From: Mycobacterium kiyosense
Lineage (GTDB): Bacteria > Actinomycetota > Actinomycetes > Mycobacteriales > Mycobacteriaceae
DNA length: 64,000 nucleotides
Reading direction: 5' to 3'
NCBI GenBank assembly: GCA_021654635.1
Contig: AP025179.1
Coordinates: 3,286,001 to 3,350,000 of the forward strand
This document shows positions 1-20,906 of the stretch, piece after piece (position 1 is the stretch's first letter; each line of letters opens with the position of its first letter). Made by a program: the position numbers and the translations under genes. The notes under the pieces were generated by a model. The model was not told the origin of the DNA, did not search any database, and saw only the letters and a program-made list of their open reading frames with translations.

Positions 1-3000
1 CAGGGATCGGGAATCGCCGATGTGAGCGTCGTCGAAATCCAACGTGCGCAACACATCCCACTTGCCGCGACTGGCTGTGACGAACACCTCGCAGCCCCAG
101 TGCCGGGCCAGCTGCACGGCAGCCATGCCGACCCCGCCCGTGGCCGCATGCACCAACACCCGCTCACCGGCCTTGAGCCCGGCCAACTCGCGCAAACCAT
201 ACAGGGCCGTCAGGAACACCACCGGAACCCCGGCGGCCGTGTCCATCGACCAGCCGGCCGGAACCGCGACCACCATCCGTTGATCAACCACGGCTTCGGG
301 CGACACCACACCCAACAGGCCCAACACCGTGTCGCCGACGGACAATCCGGTCACCCCGGGACCGACCTCGACGACGACTCCGGCGCCCTCGGCACCCAGC
401 TGACCGCCGCCGGGATACATGCCCAGTGCCACCAGTACATCCCGGAAGTTCACGCCCACCGCACAGACGGCGACGCGCACCTGTCCGGACCCCAAATCGA
501 GCGGCTCACTGTGCAATGCGGCGACGTCGTCGAGGGTGCCGCCGTCGCCGACACCCAACCGCCACAAGCCATCCGGCAACGTCAGCACCGACGATTCGTC
601 GGCCCGGACCAGCCTGGGGCCGTAAACCACACCCGACCGAACCGCCAATTGCGGCTCCGCACAACGCAACGCGTCCTCGATCGCCACCGAGCCATCGGTG
701 TCCACCAGCACCAATCGGCCCGGATGCTCGGCCTGCGCGGACCGCACCAACCCCCAAACCGCGGCACCGGCCAGGTCGACGATGTCCTCCCCACCCGCCG
801 ACACCGCTCCGCGAGTCACCGCGGCCAGCTCGCCCGGTCCGTCGCCAGTCAGGTGTTTCTGCACCGCTTCCAAAGCCTGGTGGACGGCAGCCGACACGGT
901 CACCGGATCCGACTCCCATACGGTCAGATCGGCGGGAGCGGCAACGACGTCGCGTTCCGACGGCGACCACACCACCTCGAGCAACCCGCTCGCCGAAGCC
1001 GCGCCCGACGAGATCGCCGCCGACAGCGCCTGCGCGGATACCGGGCGCACCACCAATTCCCGCACCGACAGGACCGGCAATCCCGACGAATCCGCGAGCT
1101 CCACCGACACCGAGCCGCCGCCGGTGGGCGCTATCCGAACCCGCAGCCGGGTGGCACCCGTGGCGTCCAACGACACGCCCTGCCACGAGAACGGCAGGGC
1201 CAAGGGGCCGTCGCCCGCAATCAAGATCCAGGTGTGCAGGGCGGCATCCAGCAGGGCCGGATGGATTCCGAACCCTGCCACGCTCACGCCGTGGGGCGCC
1301 GCCAACTCGGCGTACACCTCGCGCCCTCGCCGCCACGCCGACCGCACGCCCTGAAACGCCGGCCCGTATCGGTAGCCCCGCCCGGCCAACTGCTCGTAGA
1401 CCGCCGACACATCCACCGCCGCGGCCCCGACCGGCGGCCACGACGACAAATCGGCGCCACTTCGGATGCCACCCGCCCGCAACGTCCCCTCGGCGTGCAG
1501 CACCCACGAATCACTCTCTCCCGCAGCGGAATAGACCCAGACGCTGTGCCGCCCGGAATCGTCGGCGGCGCCGAGCAGCACCTGTATCCGCAACCCACCC
1601 GTCGCCGGCAACGCCATCGGCGCCAGCAGCGTCAATTCCTCGATCACCGGTGCACCCACCTGGTCGCCGGCGCGCAGCACCAACTCCGCGAAACCGGCTC
1701 CCGGAAACAGCGCAACCCCGCTGACCACATGATCGGACAGCCAGCCCTGGGTAGCGGTCGAGAGCCAACCGGTCAAAATCACGCCGCCGCCATCGGCTCG
1801 CTGCACCGCCGCACCCAGCAGTGGGTGGCCGATACCGGACAGCCCGGCGGCGCGCAACGATGTGGGTCCCACGCCCAGGTCGGTCAACCAGAAATGCTTG
1901 CGGTCAAAGGCGTACGTGGGCAATGCCACGATCTGTGCGTCCGATCCCGCGAACGTCTCGCGCCAGTCCAACCGCAGGCCCGAAGTGAACAACTCCGCAA
2001 GCGCGCCGTACAGCGATTCGACTTCGGGGCGACCCTTGGTCAGCATCGCCGTCGCCACCGACGGTCCCGCGACGGACTGCTCGATCAGGGCCGCCAATCC
2101 GCCGTTAGGGCCAACCTCGAGGAACACCCCGGCCCCCAACGATTCGGCGCATTGCACACTGTCGGCAAAGCGCACCGGCTTACGCACATGGTCAGCCCAG
2201 TAGGACGGCGAACCGTAGCCGGCGCCGGCAAGTTGCCCGGTGACATTGGACACCAACCTGATTCGCGGTTCACTGGCGGTCACGTCGGCGAGAAGCTCGC
2301 GAAACTCCGGGATCATCGGCTCCATCAGGGCCGAGTGGAAGGCGTGCGACACCGCCAACCGGCGCACCCGCCGGCCGGCCAGCCGATCGACCGCCGCGGC
2401 CACCGCCTGCTGCGCTCCGGAAAGCACCACGGAACCAGCGGCGTTCACGGCAGCGATGCTCACCTCGTCGCCGAGCAACGCAGCTGCCTCCGCCTCGCCC
2501 ACCGTGACCGAAACCATCACCCCACCGGCCGGCAACCCTGCCATCAACCGGCCGCGGGCAGCGACCAGGCGGGCCGCGTCGTCCAGCGACAGCACCCCGG
2601 CCACCTGGGCCGCGGCGATCTCGCCTACCGAATGGCCGAGCACCAGGTCGGGAACTACACCCCAGGACTGCAACAACGCGGCCAACGCCACTTCGACGGC
2701 GAACAGCGCCGGCTGGGCAAACTCGGTGCTCTCCAGCAACGCCGCGTCGGTGCCGAAGGCCACCTGCCGCAGCGGCTTGCGCAGGTGCCGATCCAGTGCA
2801 CCGGCGGCCTCGTCGAATGCGTTGGCGAACAACGGGAATCGCCGATAAAGGTCGCGCCCCATACCCAGGTACTGCGCACCTTGGCCGGGGAATACGAACA
2901 CCGTCTTGCCCAGCGCCCGGGTGCGCCCGGCCGCCACACCGGTCGCCGGTTCGCCGGCCGCCAGCATCTGCAGCGCATCCTGAAAACGCCGACGATCGGC

Positions 3001-4578
3001 GGCCACCACCACGGCGCGGTGCTCGAACACCGACCGGGTGCTGGCCAGCGACCAACCGACATCCAGCGGCCGCACACCGGCGTCCGCGTTCAACCGGGCC
3101 AGCAGGCGTCCCGCCTGGTTCGCCAGCGCGGCAGCCGAACGCGCCGACAACACCCACGGGACGGCGCCGGTAAAAGGCTGCGGTGCAACATTTTCCGCGG
3201 GTGGACCTTGTTCGATGATCACGTGCGCGTTGGTGCCGCTGATCCCGAACGCCGACACACCCGCCCGGCGCGGGCGGCCCGGCTCGGGCCAGGGCCGCGG
3301 TTCGGTCAGGAGCGACACCGCGCCCGCCGACCAATCCACGTGCGGGGTGGGCACATCGACATGCAGCGTCTTGGGCAGCACGCCATGCTGCATGGCCAGG
3401 ACCATCTTGATCAACCCCGCCGCACCCGCCGCCGCGGAAGTGTGGCCGATATTGGACTTGATCGACCCCAGCCACAGCGGCTCGGCGCGGTCGCGCCCAT
3501 AGGTCGCCAGGATCGCCTGCGCCTCAATCGGATCGCCCAGCCGGGTGCCCGTCCCATGACCTTCGACCGCATCCACATCAGCCGGGGTCAGACCCGCACT
3601 GGCCAGGGCCGCCCGGATCACCCGCTGCTGTGCGGGACCGTTGGGTGCGGTCAGGCCGTTCGACGCGCCGTCCTGGTTGACCGCCGAACCCCGCACCACC
3701 GCCAACACCGGATGCCCCAACCGCTCTGCGTCGGCCAGTCGTTCGACCACGAGCACCCCGGCACCCTCGGACCATGACGTGCCGTCAGCGGCACCCGCGT
3801 ACGCCTTACACCGCCCGTCGGCGGCAAGCGCCCGCTGGCGGCTGAACTCCACGAACGCCGCCGGTGTGGCCATCACGGTGACCCCGCCGACCAGCGCCAG
3901 GTCGCACTCGCCGTGACGCAACGACTGCACCGCCAGGTGCAGTGCCACCAGTGACGAAGAGCACGCCGTATCCAGCGACACCGCGGGGCCCTCCAGGCCC
4001 AGGACATACGCCACCCGGCCCGAAGTCACGCTCGGCGTCGAACCGGTGAGTCCGTAGCCCTCCAACTCCCCTTTGACCTCACCGCCGTAGCCGGCGTGAA
4101 TTACCCCGGCGAACACGCCGGTCGCCGAGCCCCGCAAGGTGCCCGGATCGATCCCGGTGCGCTCCAACGCTTCCCAGGAAACTTCCAGCATCACGCGCTG
4201 CTGAGGGTCCATCGCCAGCGATTCGTTGGGGCCGATGCCGAAGAAACCGGCGTCGAAATCGCCGGCATCCCGCAGGAAGTTGCCGCGTCGGGTGTAGGTC
4301 TTGCCGGGTGCGTCGGGATCCGGGTCGTACATGCCGTCGATATCCCAGCCCCGATCCGTCGGGAAGTCCGAGACGGCGTCGCGACCGTCGATCAGCATGT
4401 CCCACAATGCTTCTGGCGAATCCACCCCGCCTGGATACCGGCACGCCATGCCCACCACAGCGACCGGTTCGGACAACCGGCCCTCCAGTTCCGACAGCCG
4501 CCGCCGGGTGCGCCGTAGATCGGCGGTGAGACGTTTGAGGTACTCGACGTGTCTGGTGGTGTCCGGGCCCTGGTCCAT
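1..4578 (-). CDS. pks8: Type I modular polyketide synthase, KS-AT-DH-ER..., 3' end outside window (pks8-like)
   Basis: The frame is open from an ATG at 4578, 3 bp after the stop of the upstream PKS, down to base 1. It opens with a short helical docking segment, then a ketosynthase (active Cys about residue 206 in DTACSSS; HGTGT motif), an acyltransferase (Ser about 650 in GHSVGE; HAFH signature, which in this family predicts malonyl-CoA), a dehydratase (His about 950 in an HxxxGxxxxP motif) and an enoyl reductase with an NADPH-type [11 protein letters not shown] motif. The window ends inside the ER, so KR and ACP must lie outside. In M. tuberculosis this position holds pks8 and pks17, a split reducing synthase for methyl-branched fatty acids. 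I assign pks8 from position and domain order. Reading frame checked at KS, AT, DH and ER sites. Confidence 0.85.
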   Translation of the reverse strand, partial: MDQGPDTTRHVEYLKRLTADLRRTRRRLSELEGRLSEPVAVVGMACRYPGGVDSPEALWDMLIDGRDAVSDFPTDRGWDIDGMYDPDPDAPGKTYTRRGNFLRDAGDFDAGFFGIGPNESLAMDPQQRVMLEVSWEALERTGIDPGTLRGSATGVFAGVIHAGYGGEVKGELEGYGLTGSTPSVTSGRVAYVLGLEGPAVSLDTACSSSLVALHLAVQSLRHGECDLALVGGVTVMATPAAFVEFSRQRALAADGRCKAYAGAADGTSWSEGAGVLVVERLADAERLGHPVLAVVRGSAVNQDGASNGLTAPNGPAQQRVIRAALASAGLTPADVDAVEGHGTGTRLGDPIEAQAILATYGRDRAEPLWLGSIKSNIGHTSAAAGAAGLIKMVLAMQHGVLPKTLHVDVPTPHVDWSAGAVSLLTEPRPWPEPGRPRRAGVSAFGISGTNAHVIIEQGPPAENVAPQPFTGAVPWVLSARSAAALANQAGRLLARLNADAGVRPLDVGWSLASTRSVFEHRAVVVAADRRRFQDALQMLAAGEPATGVAAGRTRALGKTVFVFPGQGAQYLGMGRDLYRRFPLFANAFDEAAGALDRHLRKPLRQVAFGTDAALLESTEFAQPALFAVEVALAALLQSWGVVPDLVLGHSVGEIAAAQVAGVLSLDDAARLVAARGRLMAGLPAGGVMVSVTVGEAEAAALLGDEVSIAAVNAAGSVVLSGAQQAVAAAVDRLAGRRVRRLAVSHAFHSALMEPMIPEFRELLADVTASEPRIRLVSNVTGQLAGAGYGSPSYWADHVRKPVRFADSVQCAESLGAGVFLEVGPNGGLAALIEQSVAGPSVATAMLTKGRPEVESLYGALAELFTSGLRLDWRETFAGSDAQIVALPTYAFDRKHFWLTDLGVGPTSLRAAGLSGIGHPLLGAAVQRADGGGVILTGWLSTATQGWLSDHVVSGVALFPGAGFAELVLRAGDQVGAPVIEELTLLAPMALPATGGLRIQVLLGAADDSGRHSVWVYSAAGESDSWVLHAEGTLRAGGIRSGADLSSWPPVGAAAVDVSAVYEQLAGRGYRYGPAFQGVRSAWRRGREVYAELAAPHGVSVAGFGIHPALLDAALHTWILIAGDGPLALPFSWQGVSLDATGATRLRVRIAPTGGGSVSVELADSSGLPVLSVRELVVRPVSAQALSAAISSGAASASGLLEVVWSPSERDVVAAPADLTVWESDPVTVSAAVHQALEAVQKHLTGDGPGELAAVTRGAVSAGGEDIVDLAGAAVWGLVRSAQAEHPGRLVLVDTDGSVAIEDALRCAEPQLAVRSGVVYGPRLVRADESSVLTLPDGLWRLGVGDGGTLDDVAALHSEPLDLGSGQVRVAVCAVGVNFRDVLVALGMYPGGGQLGAEGAGVVVEVGPGVTGLSVGDTVLGLLGVVSPEAVVDQRMVVAVPAGWSMDTAAGVPVVFLTALYGLRELAGLKAGERVLVHAATGGVGMAAVQLARHWGCEVFVTASRGKWDVLRTLDFDDAHIGDSRSL

Positions 4579-4581
4579 GGT

Positions 4582-7500
4582 CTAGGAGCCCAGTTCTTCG
4601 TCGAGGATGGCGAACAGCTGGCTTTCGCTGGCCGCGGCGAGGTCGTCGTCGATGAGCAGGTCGCTCGCGCCGGCCAGCTCAGCCTGGATGGTGTGCAGTC
4701 GGTTCGACAGCTGTGCCCGCTGCTCCGGGGTCCAGTCCGCTCGATTGATCAGAGCCTCCAATTCAGCGGCGATGTCATTGAACCGGGCCACCGGATCGCC
4801 GTGCTCGGTAGGGGCAGCCAGCCGGATGTCAAGGTGTTCGGCCAGGACGGTGGGACTGGGATAGTCGAAGATCAGGGTGGGTGAAAGGGTCAGGCCGGTC
4901 GCAGTTTTGAGCCGGTTGCGCAGTTCCACCGCGGTCAGCGAATCGAAACCGAGGTCCTGGAAGGCACGCTGGGCGCTGATGTCGGTGCTGCTGGACCGGC
5001 CCAGCACAGTGGCGGCGTTGCGGCACACCATATCCACCAGTTCGCGGTGTCGCTGCTCGGCGTCGAGACCCCGCAGTCGCGCCGCGAGACCGGTACTGGC
5101 ATAGCCGGATTCCGCGTCGGCGGTGACACGGCGCACCGGGCGGCGGACCAGGTCGTGCAGCAGCGGCGGGGCGTCTTCAGTGAGCGCGGACGCGTCGAGG
5201 CGGGTAGCCACCACGACGCCGGGATCGGTGGCCAGCGCCGTGTCGAACAACGCCAGCGCCTGCTCGGTTCCCAGCGTGGCCAATCCGGCCCGCCCCATCC
5301 GCGCCTTGTCGCGGTCACCGAGGTGGCGGGTCATTGCGCTCGCCTCTTCCCACAGTCCCCACGCGAGAGACAGCCCGGGCCGGCCCTGGGAACGACGGTG
5401 GGTCACCAGGGCGTCCAAGAAGCTGTTGGCCGCCGCGTAATTCCCCTGCCCGGGCGTGCCGAGGATGCCGGCCAGGGACGAAAACACCACGAACGCCGAC
5501 AGGCCGAGATCCCGGGTCAGCTCATGCAGATTCCATGCGCCGTGAACCTTGGCCCGCAGCACCGCGTCGATCCGGTCCGGCGTCAATGATCCGATCAGTC
5601 CGTCGTCCAGCACGCCGGCAGCGTGGATCACCGCCTTGAGCGGAAACCTCTCGGGAACCGTGGCGAGCAACTCCGCGACGGAGTCGGGATCGGCCACGTC
5701 AGCGGCCACCACCGAAACCCGAGCGCCGACGTTGTGCAACTCCTCCACCAACTTCGAAAAACCTGGTGCGCGAGCGCCCGAACGGCTCACCAGCAGCAGA
5801 TGAGGAACTCGGTGCCGGGTGACGAGGTGGCGGGCCAGCGCGGCGCCGGCCATCCCGGTACCACCGGTGATCAAAACGGTGCCGTCGGCGAGGCCGGTGG
5901 CGGCCGGTAACGTCAGGACCACTTTGCCGATGTGCCGGGCCTGGCTGACATAGCGATATGCTTGCCGCACCGCGCGCAGGTCAAATGTCTTGACCGGCAA
6001 CGGCGTCACGGTTCCGACCTGCACCAGCGCCATCAATTCGGCCAGCATATGCGCGGTCTGGTCAGGGCCGGCCTCGATGAGGTCGAACGCCCGGTATCGG
6101 ATGCCGCGCTCCGCCAGGGGCTCCGGGTCACGCAGGTCGGTCTTGCCCATCTCGATAAATCGTCCGCCGTGCACCAGCAGGCGCAGCGATGCGTCGATGA
6201 ACTCGCCGGCCAGCGAGTTCAGGATCAGATCCACCCCGGCGCCGGCCGCACCGGCGCGGAAGGTGGTCTCGAAATCCAGGCTGCGGGAGTCGCCGATGTG
6301 ATCGTCATCGAAACCCATCGCGCGCAACGTGTCCCATTTACCGCGGCTGGCGGTGGCGAACACCTCGCAACCCCAATGGCGTGCCAACTGCACCGCGGCC
6401 ATGCCGACCCCGCCGGTCGCCGCGTGCACCAACACCCGCTCGCCCGCTTTCACCTGGCCAAGCACCGACAACCCGTACCACGCGGTCAGGAACGCCACCG
6501 GGAATCCGGCGGCCTGCGCAGCCGACCAACCCGCCGGGACGCGGGTCACCAACCGGCGGTCGACGACCGCCTCGGGGCCCGCCACACCCAACAACCCCAG
6601 TACCGTGTCGCCTGCGGCAAGATCCGAGACACCCGGTCCCACTTCGACGACGACGCCGGCTCCCTCGACACCCAACTCGCCACCACCGGGGTACATGCCC
6701 AGCGCCACCAGCACATCCCGGAAGTTCACCCCCACCGCGGCCACCGCGACTCGCAGCTGCCCGGTAGCCAGCTCGGCACGGGCGCAGCTACCCACCTGCA
6801 CGTCCTCGAGCGTGCCGCCACCGCCCACGACCAAGCGCCAGCCCGAATCCGCTTCGGGCAGAGCCAGTTCCGACTCCGCCGGTTTGAGCCGCGGCTGGTA
6901 TGCCGCACCCCGGCGGATCACCAATTGCGGCTCACCACAGGCGATTACGCTCCTGATGTCGAGGGACCCGTCGGAATCCAACAGGACTACCCGATCCGGA
7001 TGCTCGGCCTGTGCCGAACGCACCAGGCCCCATACGGCCGCGCCGGGCAGATCGGTGACATCCTCGCCACCCAGTGCCACCGCACCGCGGGTCACGACCG
7101 CCAGGACACCGTCCTGCGCACCGCCCAGCCACGACTGCAGCACCGCCAGCGCCGCGTGCGTGGCCGAGCTGACCGCCCGGCACGTGTCACCGTCATCGGA
7201 AGGCAACTGCCACAACGTCACCGGCGTGTCGCTGCCGGCCACCGGACCGACGGGTGACCACCCGACCTCGAACAGGCCGGCGTCGCCAACCAGGCCGCTG
7301 CCGGCCGCCGCCGATATCGAGTCGGCTGCCGGGCAAAGTCGAGTTCCCCGCACCGTCATGACCGGCAGGCCGGTGGCGTCGGCCAGTTCCATCGACAGCG
7401 CACCGCCGCCGGCGCGGCTCAGCCGGACCCGCAGCCGGGTGGCGCCCGCAGCGTGCAGCGCCACGCGTTGCCAGGCGAAGGGCAACACCGTCCCATCGTG

Positions 7501-10500
7501 TGTTCCGGCGACTCCCCACGCGTGCAGCGCGGCGTCCAGGAGCGCCGGATGAATTCCGAATCCGGTTGCAGTCAAACCGGTTTCCTCCGCGAGCACAACC
7601 TCGGCGTAGAGGTCGTCGCCGGACTGCCACATCGCGCGTAAACCGCGGAACGCCGGGCCGTACTCGTATCCCCCGGCGGCCAGCCGATCGTACGCACCGC
7701 TCAACTCGACCGCCTGCGCGTCCGGCGGCGGCCAGGAAGACAGGTCTGCCTGCGGTTCCAGTCCGCCGGCCGCCAGCACGCCCTCGGCGTGCAGTTGCGG
7801 TTGCTCACCGAGGGAATACACGGCGAAGTCGTGGCGGCCCGATTTGTCCGCGGCGCTGACCACGACCTGTACCCGGGTCTCGCCGAGCAGCCTCAGCGGC
7901 GTCGACACGGTCAGTTCCTCGACCACCGGGCAGCCGACCTGGTCGCCGGCCCTGATCGCCAACTCTACGAATCCCGCACCCGGGAACAGCACCGTGCCGT
8001 TGACCGCATGATCGGCCAGCCACGGCTGCGCGGTCAGCGAGAGGCTGCCCGTCAACACCACACCGCCGGTGTCGGGCCGCTCGACGACCGCGCCGAGTAG
8101 TCCGTGCTCAGCGCTGACGATTCCGTCCCGGCGGGCGTCCCGGCCTGCCGATTCGGTAAGCCAGAATCGGCGCCGCGCGAACCCGTACGTCGGCAGCGCC
8201 ACCTTGCGGGCGCCCTCGAAAACCGGCGACCAGTCGACGGCCACACCCGCCACGTGTGCCTGCGCCACCGAGAGCCAAAACCGTTGCAGCCCATCATCTG
8301 CACGACCCAGGGTGGGGATCACCACAGGCTGCGCGGACGGATGGTGCGCGACCACGGTTTCCTCCACCGCAGCGGCCAGCACCGGGTGCGGACTGGATTC
8401 GACGAACACCTGGTAACCCGCCTCGGCGGCGGCGCCCACGGCCGCCTCGAACAACACGGTCTGGCGGAGGCTTCGGTACCAATAATCGGCGTCAAGGCCC
8501 GCGGTGTCGACGAGTCCGCCGGTCACGGTGGAGAAGAACGCGATTGCCGACGATCGGGGCACGATCGAGGCGAGTGCCTCGGTGAGATCCGAACGGATGG
8601 CCTCGACCTGCCGGGAATGCGAGGCGTAGTCGACGTCGATCCGGCGGGCGCGGACACCGTCGGCGTCGCAGTACCGCAGCAATTCGTCGACGGCGGCGAC
8701 GTCGCCGGACACGGCGACCGCCGAAACACCGTTGACGGCAGCGATACTCAACCGATCGCCCCACCGAGCCACCAACTGCTCGGCTGCTCGCGGTCCGACG
8801 GCGAGCGAAGCCATTCCGCCCTGCCCCGACAACCGCGCCAAGAGTCGGCTGCGCAGCGCCACCACTTTGGCCGCGTCGGACAGCGACAGGGCTCCCGCTA
8901 CATAGGCCGCGGCGATCTCGCCCTGCGAATGCCCGATCACCGCATCGGGTTTGACGCCCAGCGAGCGCCACATCTCGGCCAGTGACACCATGACCGCCCA
9001 CAGCACCGGCTGCACCACGTCCACCCGATCCAAGCCGGGTGCTCCGGGCTGGCCCCGCACCACGTCGATCAGCGACCACTCGACATGGGCCCGCAACGCC
9101 TCTTCGCATCGGCGCATCTGTTCGGCGAACACCGGTGCGCTGTCCAGCAGCGAAGCACCCATCCCGGGCCACTGCGAACCCTGTCCGGGGAACACGAACG
9201 CCGTCCTGCCGAGCGGGTGCGCCTGGCCCACTACCGCACCGGAACCCGGTTCACCGCAGGCCAGTCCAGCCAGCTCGGACAGCAATCGCCGCCGGTCGGC
9301 ACCGACCACCACCGCGCGGTGCCCGAACAGGGACCGCGTGCTGGCCAGCGACCAGCCCACGTTCGGTCCGCTCAAGCCGTCGTCGGCGGCCACCCAATCC
9401 AGCAGCCGCTGTGCCTGATTGGTCAGCGCCACGCAGGATCGGGCCGACAACGGCCAAATCGTGGGTTTGTCAACACGTTTCGGGGCGTCCACCTCGACCG
9501 TTGGGGACTCTTCGAGGATCACGTGCGCATTGGTGCCGCTGATCCCGAACGACGACACCGCCGCCCGGCGCGGCCGCCCCGGCTCGGCCCACACTAGGGA
9601 CCGCGTCAGCAACGACACCGCGCCCGCCGACCAATCCACGTGCGGCGTCGGCACATCCACGTGCAACGTCTTGGGCAGCACGCCGTGCCGCATCGCCAGC
9701 GCCATCTTCATGACCCCGGCCACGCCTGCCGCGGCCGAGGTATGACCCATGTTCGATTTGATCGAGCCCAGCCAGAGCGGCTCGGTGCGCCCCTGACCGT
9801 AGGTTGCCAAGATCGCCTGCGCCTCAATCGGATCCCCGAGCGTCGTCCCGGTCCCGTGGCCTTCGACCACATCCACGTCTGTCACGCTCAGTCGCGCATT
9901 GGCCAGTGCCGCGCGGATAACCCGTTGCTGGGCAGGGCCGTTCGGAGTGGCAAGACCGTTGGACGCACCGTCCTGGTTGACCGCCGAACCCCGCACCACC
10001 GCCAACACCGGATGCCCCAACCGCTGCGCGTCGGCCAGCCGTTCCACCACCAGCGCCCCGGCGCCCTCGGCGAATGCGGTCCCGTCGGCGGCGCCGGCGT
10101 AGGCCTTGCACCGGCCATCCGCCGAAAGCGCCCGCTGGCGGCTGAACTCGACGAACATGGCCGGGGTAGCCATCACCGTCACCCCACCAACCAAAGCCAG
10201 ATCGCACTCCCCGGAACGCAGCGACTGCACCGCCAGGTGCAGTGCCACCAGCGACGACGAGCACGCGGTGTCCACCGACACCGCAGGCCCTTCCAGCCCC
10301 AGCACATAGGCGACCCGGCCCGAGGCCACACTCAGCGTCGAACCGCGCAACCCGTAACGTTCCAGGTCCCCTGGCACCCGCCCCTGGCCTCCGTAGGAGC
10401 CGTGGAACACACCGGCAAAGACGGCGGTCGACGAACCCCGCAGCGACAGGGGGTCAATCCCGGCCCGCTCCAACGCTTCCCAGGAGACCTCCAGCAGCAG

Positions 10501-10878
10501 GCGCTGCTGCGGATCCATCGCGAGAGCTTCGCTCGGGGCGATTCCGAAGAACTCGGCGTCGAATCCGGCGACGTCGTCGAGAAACCCGCCGTGGCGGGTG
10601 TAGGACTTGCCGATCGCATCCGGGTCGGCATCGAAGAGCCCAGCCAGGTCCCAGCCCCGATCGCTGGGAAAATCGGTGACCACGTCACGGCCCTCGGCCA
10701 CCATCCGCCACAACAGATCCGGTGAGTCCACCCCGCCCGGATAGCGACAACCCATGCCCACCAACGCGATCGGCTCCGTGGCTCGGGCCAGGTAGTCCCG
10801 GTTCTCGCGCTTGAGTCGCTCATTCTCTTTGAGCGATCGCCGCAGGGCCGACACGAGTTCGTCGTGCGTGCTGCTCAT
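4582..10878 (-). CDS. pks7: Type I polyketide synthase, complete reducing module KS-AT-DH-ER-KR-ACP (pks7-like)
   Basis: A 2098-residue single-module synthase. In order: N-terminal docking helix; ketosynthase (Cys206 in DTACSSS, HGTGT); acyltransferase (Ser651 in GHSQGE, with YASH signature, both typical of methylmalonyl-CoA-specific ATs); dehydratase (His957 in [10 protein letters not shown]); enoyl reductase ([12 protein letters not shown] about residue 1490); ketoreductase (TGGTGMAG about 1680, with an LDD motif typical of B-type KRs); acyl carrier protein (Ser1980 in GFDSL carries phosphopantetheine). A fully reducing module is expected to add a saturated methyl-branched unit. Length is close to M. 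tuberculosis Pks7 (2126 aa), and position after pks10 and before pks8 agrees. The exact product cannot be told from sequence. Confidence 0.9.
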   Translation of the reverse strand: MSSTHDELVSALRRSLKENERLKRENRDYLARATEPIALVGMGCRYPGGVDSPDLLWRMVAEGRDVVTDFPSDRGWDLAGLFDADPDAIGKSYTRHGGFLDDVAGFDAEFFGIAPSEALAMDPQQRLLLEVSWEALERAGIDPLSLRGSSTAVFAGVFHGSYGGQGRVPGDLERYGLRGSTLSVASGRVAYVLGLEGPAVSVDTACSSSLVALHLAVQSLRSGECDLALVGGVTVMATPAMFVEFSRQRALSADGRCKAYAGAADGTAFAEGAGALVVERLADAQRLGHPVLAVVRGSAVNQDGASNGLATPNGPAQQRVIRAALANARLSVTDVDVVEGHGTGTTLGDPIEAQAILATYGQGRTEPLWLGSIKSNMGHTSAAAGVAGVMKMALAMRHGVLPKTLHVDVPTPHVDWSAGAVSLLTRSLVWAEPGRPRRAAVSSFGISGTNAHVILEESPTVEVDAPKRVDKPTIWPLSARSCVALTNQAQRLLDWVAADDGLSGPNVGWSLASTRSLFGHRAVVVGADRRRLLSELAGLACGEPGSGAVVGQAHPLGRTAFVFPGQGSQWPGMGASLLDSAPVFAEQMRRCEEALRAHVEWSLIDVVRGQPGAPGLDRVDVVQPVLWAVMVSLAEMWRSLGVKPDAVIGHSQGEIAAAYVAGALSLSDAAKVVALRSRLLARLSGQGGMASLAVGPRAAEQLVARWGDRLSIAAVNGVSAVAVSGDVAAVDELLRYCDADGVRARRIDVDYASHSRQVEAIRSDLTEALASIVPRSSAIAFFSTVTGGLVDTAGLDADYWYRSLRQTVLFEAAVGAAAEAGYQVFVESSPHPVLAAAVEETVVAHHPSAQPVVIPTLGRADDGLQRFWLSVAQAHVAGVAVDWSPVFEGARKVALPTYGFARRRFWLTESAGRDARRDGIVSAEHGLLGAVVERPDTGGVVLTGSLSLTAQPWLADHAVNGTVLFPGAGFVELAIRAGDQVGCPVVEELTVSTPLRLLGETRVQVVVSAADKSGRHDFAVYSLGEQPQLHAEGVLAAGGLEPQADLSSWPPPDAQAVELSGAYDRLAAGGYEYGPAFRGLRAMWQSGDDLYAEVVLAEETGLTATGFGIHPALLDAALHAWGVAGTHDGTVLPFAWQRVALHAAGATRLRVRLSRAGGGALSMELADATGLPVMTVRGTRLCPAADSISAAAGSGLVGDAGLFEVGWSPVGPVAGSDTPVTLWQLPSDDGDTCRAVSSATHAALAVLQSWLGGAQDGVLAVVTRGAVALGGEDVTDLPGAAVWGLVRSAQAEHPDRVVLLDSDGSLDIRSVIACGEPQLVIRRGAAYQPRLKPAESELALPEADSGWRLVVGGGGTLEDVQVGSCARAELATGQLRVAVAAVGVNFRDVLVALGMYPGGGELGVEGAGVVVEVGPGVSDLAAGDTVLGLLGVAGPEAVVDRRLVTRVPAGWSAAQAAGFPVAFLTAWYGLSVLGQVKAGERVLVHAATGGVGMAAVQLARHWGCEVFATASRGKWDTLRAMGFDDDHIGDSRSLDFETTFRAGAAGAGVDLILNSLAGEFIDASLRLLVHGGRFIEMGKTDLRDPEPLAERGIRYRAFDLIEAGPDQTAHMLAELMALVQVGTVTPLPVKTFDLRAVRQAYRYVSQARHIGKVVLTLPAATGLADGTVLITGGTGMAGAALARHLVTRHRVPHLLLVSRSGARAPGFSKLVEELHNVGARVSVVAADVADPDSVAELLATVPERFPLKAVIHAAGVLDDGLIGSLTPDRIDAVLRAKVHGAWNLHELTRDLGLSAFVVFSSLAGILGTPGQGNYAAANSFLDALVTHRRSQGRPGLSLAWGLWEEASAMTRHLGDRDKARMGRAGLATLGTEQALALFDTALATDPGVVVATRLDASALTEDAPPLLHDLVRRPVRRVTADAESGYASTGLAARLRGLDAEQRHRELVDMVCRNAATVLGRSSSTDISAQRAFQDLGFDSLTAVELRNRLKTATGLTLSPTLIFDYPSPTVLAEHLDIRLAAPTEHGDPVARFNDIAAELEALINRADWTPEQRAQLSNRLHTIQAELAGASDLLIDDDLAAASESQLFAILDEELGS

Positions 10879-10908
10879 ACCGTGCCAGCCATCGAAGCGG
10901 TCAGCCCC

Positions 10909-11970
10909 TCAGTGCCAACGCAACAGCACCAGCTCGGAGCAGAAACCCGGGCCCATCGCGATCATCAGACCGGGGCTGCCGCTGGGCGGTGGTTTGGCGA
11001 GGGTGTCACGCAGCACGTGCAGCACCGACGCCGAGGACAGGTTGCCGATCTCGCCCAACGAGCGCCACGTCAACTCCAATGCCTCCGGCGGCAGATTCAA
11101 GGTCTCGGTGATGGCGTTGATGATCTTCGGCCCGCCCGGGTGCGTCACCCAGCCACCGATATCGGTGGTCTTCAGCCCGTGCGCAGCCAGGAACGAGGTG
11201 ACGTCGTTGCCCAGGTGCTGCTCGACGACGTCAGCCAGGTCCTTGGACAGCACCAGTTCGAAACCGGCCGAGCCGACGTCGTACCCCATGGTGCGCAATG
11301 AGTCGGGATACAGGGTGCTGCGGGAATCGAGAATCGACGGGCCAGCCGCCTCGACCTGTTCGGCACGTCTGTCCCCCACCGCAATCACCGCGGCCGCACC
11401 GTCAGCAAACAGCGCGCTGCCCACCAGACCCGCTACCGAGGGCTTGTAACCCGGGAAGGTGAGCGAGCAGAGTTCGACCGAGACGAGGGCGGCGATGCCG
11501 TCGGGCGCTCCCTTGAGGTAGTCATGCAGCCGTGCCACGCCAGCCGCACCGGCTACGCAGCCCAGCCCGAACAACGGCACCCGGCGCACGTCGGGGCGCA
11601 GGCCGACCCGCCCGGCGATCCGGGCGTCCAGCGATGGCACCGCGAGGCCGGTGACCGTGGTGGTGATCAGCACGTCGAGGTCTTCGGGCCCAAGCCCGGC
11701 CTCGTCCAGCGCGCCCATCAGGGCCTCCACGCCCAGATCCACGGCCTTTTCCAGGAAGATGGTGTTCGCCTCGCCGAAGTCGCTGAGTTTCGGGTAGCGG
11801 TCCAGGGGCAGCACCAGGTGTCGGCTGTTCACCTTCGCGCTGGCATGCAGTTGCCGCACGATGTCCTCGTAACCCTCGAAATCGGGGATGCTGACGAAGG
11901 TGTCGGTCAATTCGCGCTGCGAGTAGCGATGCGGCGGCAAGGCTCCGCAGACGCCGGCGATGACGCTCAT
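10909..11970 (-). CDS. pks10: Type III polyketide synthase (chalcone synthase-like) Pks10
   Basis: A 353-residue chalcone/stilbene-synthase-family enzyme. These homodimers extend an acyl-CoA starter with malonyl-CoA without an ACP. The nucleophile Cys138 sits in [11 protein letters not shown]; the catalytic His lies in WVTHPGGPK and the Asn in [12 protein letters not shown]; the C-terminus carries the GPGF loop. In M. tuberculosis the pks10-pks7-pks8 locus has been linked to dimycocerosate or related lipid formation. The frame is open further upstream, but the ATG at 11970 gives the family's standard start (MSVIAGV) and follows a purine-rich GGGGTGGG stretch. It lies 122 bp after argH and 30 bp before the pks7 start. 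Confidence 0.93.
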   Translation of the reverse strand: MSVIAGVCGALPPHRYSQRELTDTFVSIPDFEGYEDIVRQLHASAKVNSRHLVLPLDRYPKLSDFGEANTIFLEKAVDLGVEALMGALDEAGLGPEDLDVLITTTVTGLAVPSLDARIAGRVGLRPDVRRVPLFGLGCVAGAAGVARLHDYLKGAPDGIAALVSVELCSLTFPGYKPSVAGLVGSALFADGAAAVIAVGDRRAEQVEAAGPSILDSRSTLYPDSLRTMGYDVGSAGFELVLSKDLADVVEQHLGNDVTSFLAAHGLKTTDIGGWVTHPGGPKIINAITETLNLPPEALELTWRSLGEIGNLSSASVLHVLRDTLAKPPPSGSPGLMIAMGPGFCSELVLLRWH

Positions 11971-12092
11971 TGGTCCCACCCCTTTGATACGAACATCAAG
12001 GCCACATTGTTCACCAGGTTCGGTCGACCGACTCGCTGAAGCGTCGAAGTTTAATTGTTCCAGTTTGACCGGCAAAGGACGCCGACCGCGCC

Positions 12093-14729
<2,637 letters not shown>

Positions 14730-14768
14730 GAAAAGTTCTCCTTGTGCTCGGGGTAGCTGGTTTGGGGG

Positions 14769-17397
<2,629 letters not shown>

Positions 17398-17401
<4 letters not shown>

Positions 17402-18281
17402 ACCGGCACCACTTTGGTTCCGGTCCCGGCATTGGTGAACAGCTCCACCAGCACGCAATGTTCGACCCGCCCGTCGATGACGTGCGCGCTGGGCACGCCG
17501 GCGGTGACGGCCCGCAGGCACGCCTCGACTTTGGGAATCATTCCCGTCTCCAGTCTGGGCAGCAGTTGCGCCAAAGTGGCCGTATCGATTTCGCTGACCA
17601 GCGAGGTGCGGTCGGGCCAACTGGTGTAGAGGCCTTCGACATCGGTGAGCATCAACAGCTTCTCGGCGCCCAAGGCTTCCGCCAGCGCCGCTGCTGCGGT
17701 ATCGGCGTTGATGTTGTGCACTACGCCGTCGACGTCGGGCGCCAGCGTCGATACCACCGGAATACGGCGCGCTGCAATGAGATCCAAGACCGCAGCGGTG
17801 TTCACCAACTCGACATCGCCGACCAGACCGATGTCGGTGTCGACGCCGTCGACGGTGACGCTGCGCCGTACGGCGGTGAAAAGTTGCGCATCTTCGCCGG
17901 TGATGCCGACGGCGTACGGTCCGTGCGCGTTGATGAGGTTGACCAGCTCGCGACCCACCTGACCGAACAGCACCATTCGCGCGACGTCGAGCACTTCGGG
18001 CGTGGTCACCCGGAATCCGCCCTTGAAGTCGCCCTCGATACCCAGCCGGCGCAACATGGCGGTGATCTGCGGGCCACCCCCGTGCACGACAACCGGATGG
18101 ATGCCGCAGTTGCGCAGAAACGCCATGTCCGCGGCGAACGCCCGGCGCAGCGACTCGTCGGTCATCGCGTGGCCACCATATTTGACGACGACGATCTTGC
18201 CGTGCAACTGCTTGAGCCATGGCAGCGCCTCGGCGAGCACTTGCGCCTTGACCTGGGTGGACAACGCATCCGTATTCGCGG

Positions 18282-18285
<4 letters not shown>
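17398..18285 (-). CDS. argB: Acetylglutamate kinase ArgB
   Basis: Phosphorylates N-acetylglutamate, the second step of ornithine synthesis and usually the arginine-inhibited one. An intact 295-aa amino acid kinase (M. tuberculosis 294). Motifs seen: VVKYGGHAM (phosphate binding), [10 protein letters not shown] near the N-terminus, [28 protein letters not shown] in the nucleotide domain and [13 protein letters not shown] near the C-terminus. Both ends overlap neighbours by 4 bp. One of the few arg genes here without an indel. Confidence 0.96.
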
Positions 18286-20577
<2,292 letters not shown>

Positions 20578-20906
20578 TTCTCAGGTTTAGAACCCGGCCA
20601 GTCTGGCGATCACCAGACTGCCCAGGTTGGTGACCTGTCAACAGGACACGCCGACATGCGCGCAAAAATGCGCGTATTTGACGGCGCAGGTCGGGGAGCA
20701 GTTGCTCTCTGCCGCACTAGTTTTCGGCCTAAAGGTAGGACAGCGCCGGCTGAACAGACCCTAAGATTGCCGTCAAAATTTTCTTAGAGATATCGGGTTT
20801 AAGCCCTCCCCACGATGGGGACTTATTCGGCACGTGTTGCCTCGCTGACGATCGGGCGTCGTCGAGTCAAGAGCGTGTTCATTTGGGTCATCTTGGGGAG
20901 ATGGAC
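20578..20906. other. Divergent intergenic region between argC and the PE repeat gene
   Basis: 329 bp, more AT-rich than its surroundings, with no supported gene. It holds small hairpins: CAGTCTGG/CCAGACTG (20599-20620), CAGGT/ACCTG just after it, and a direct repeat of ATGCGCG separated by CAAAA about 20655-20675. The GGGGAG at 20895-20900 is the ribosome-binding site of the PE gene. The promoter for the PE gene must lie here, but I cannot place it firmly. Confidence 0.5.

Noticed and set aside
22-3777. Long plus-strand open frame (1251 codons) over the PKS
   Set aside because: It is the antisense shadow of the minus-strand PKS, with Arg/Pro/His-rich, motif-free translation. The minus frame has KS, AT, DH and ER motifs in register throughout.
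5932-7257. Plus-strand open frame opposite the pks7-like gene
   Set aside because: Same shadow effect of GC-rich third positions; no domain.
20599-20637. Hairpins upstream of argC as an arginine attenuator
   Set aside because: They lie upstream of the ARG boxes, outside any likely argC leader, and no leader peptide rich in Arg codons is seen.
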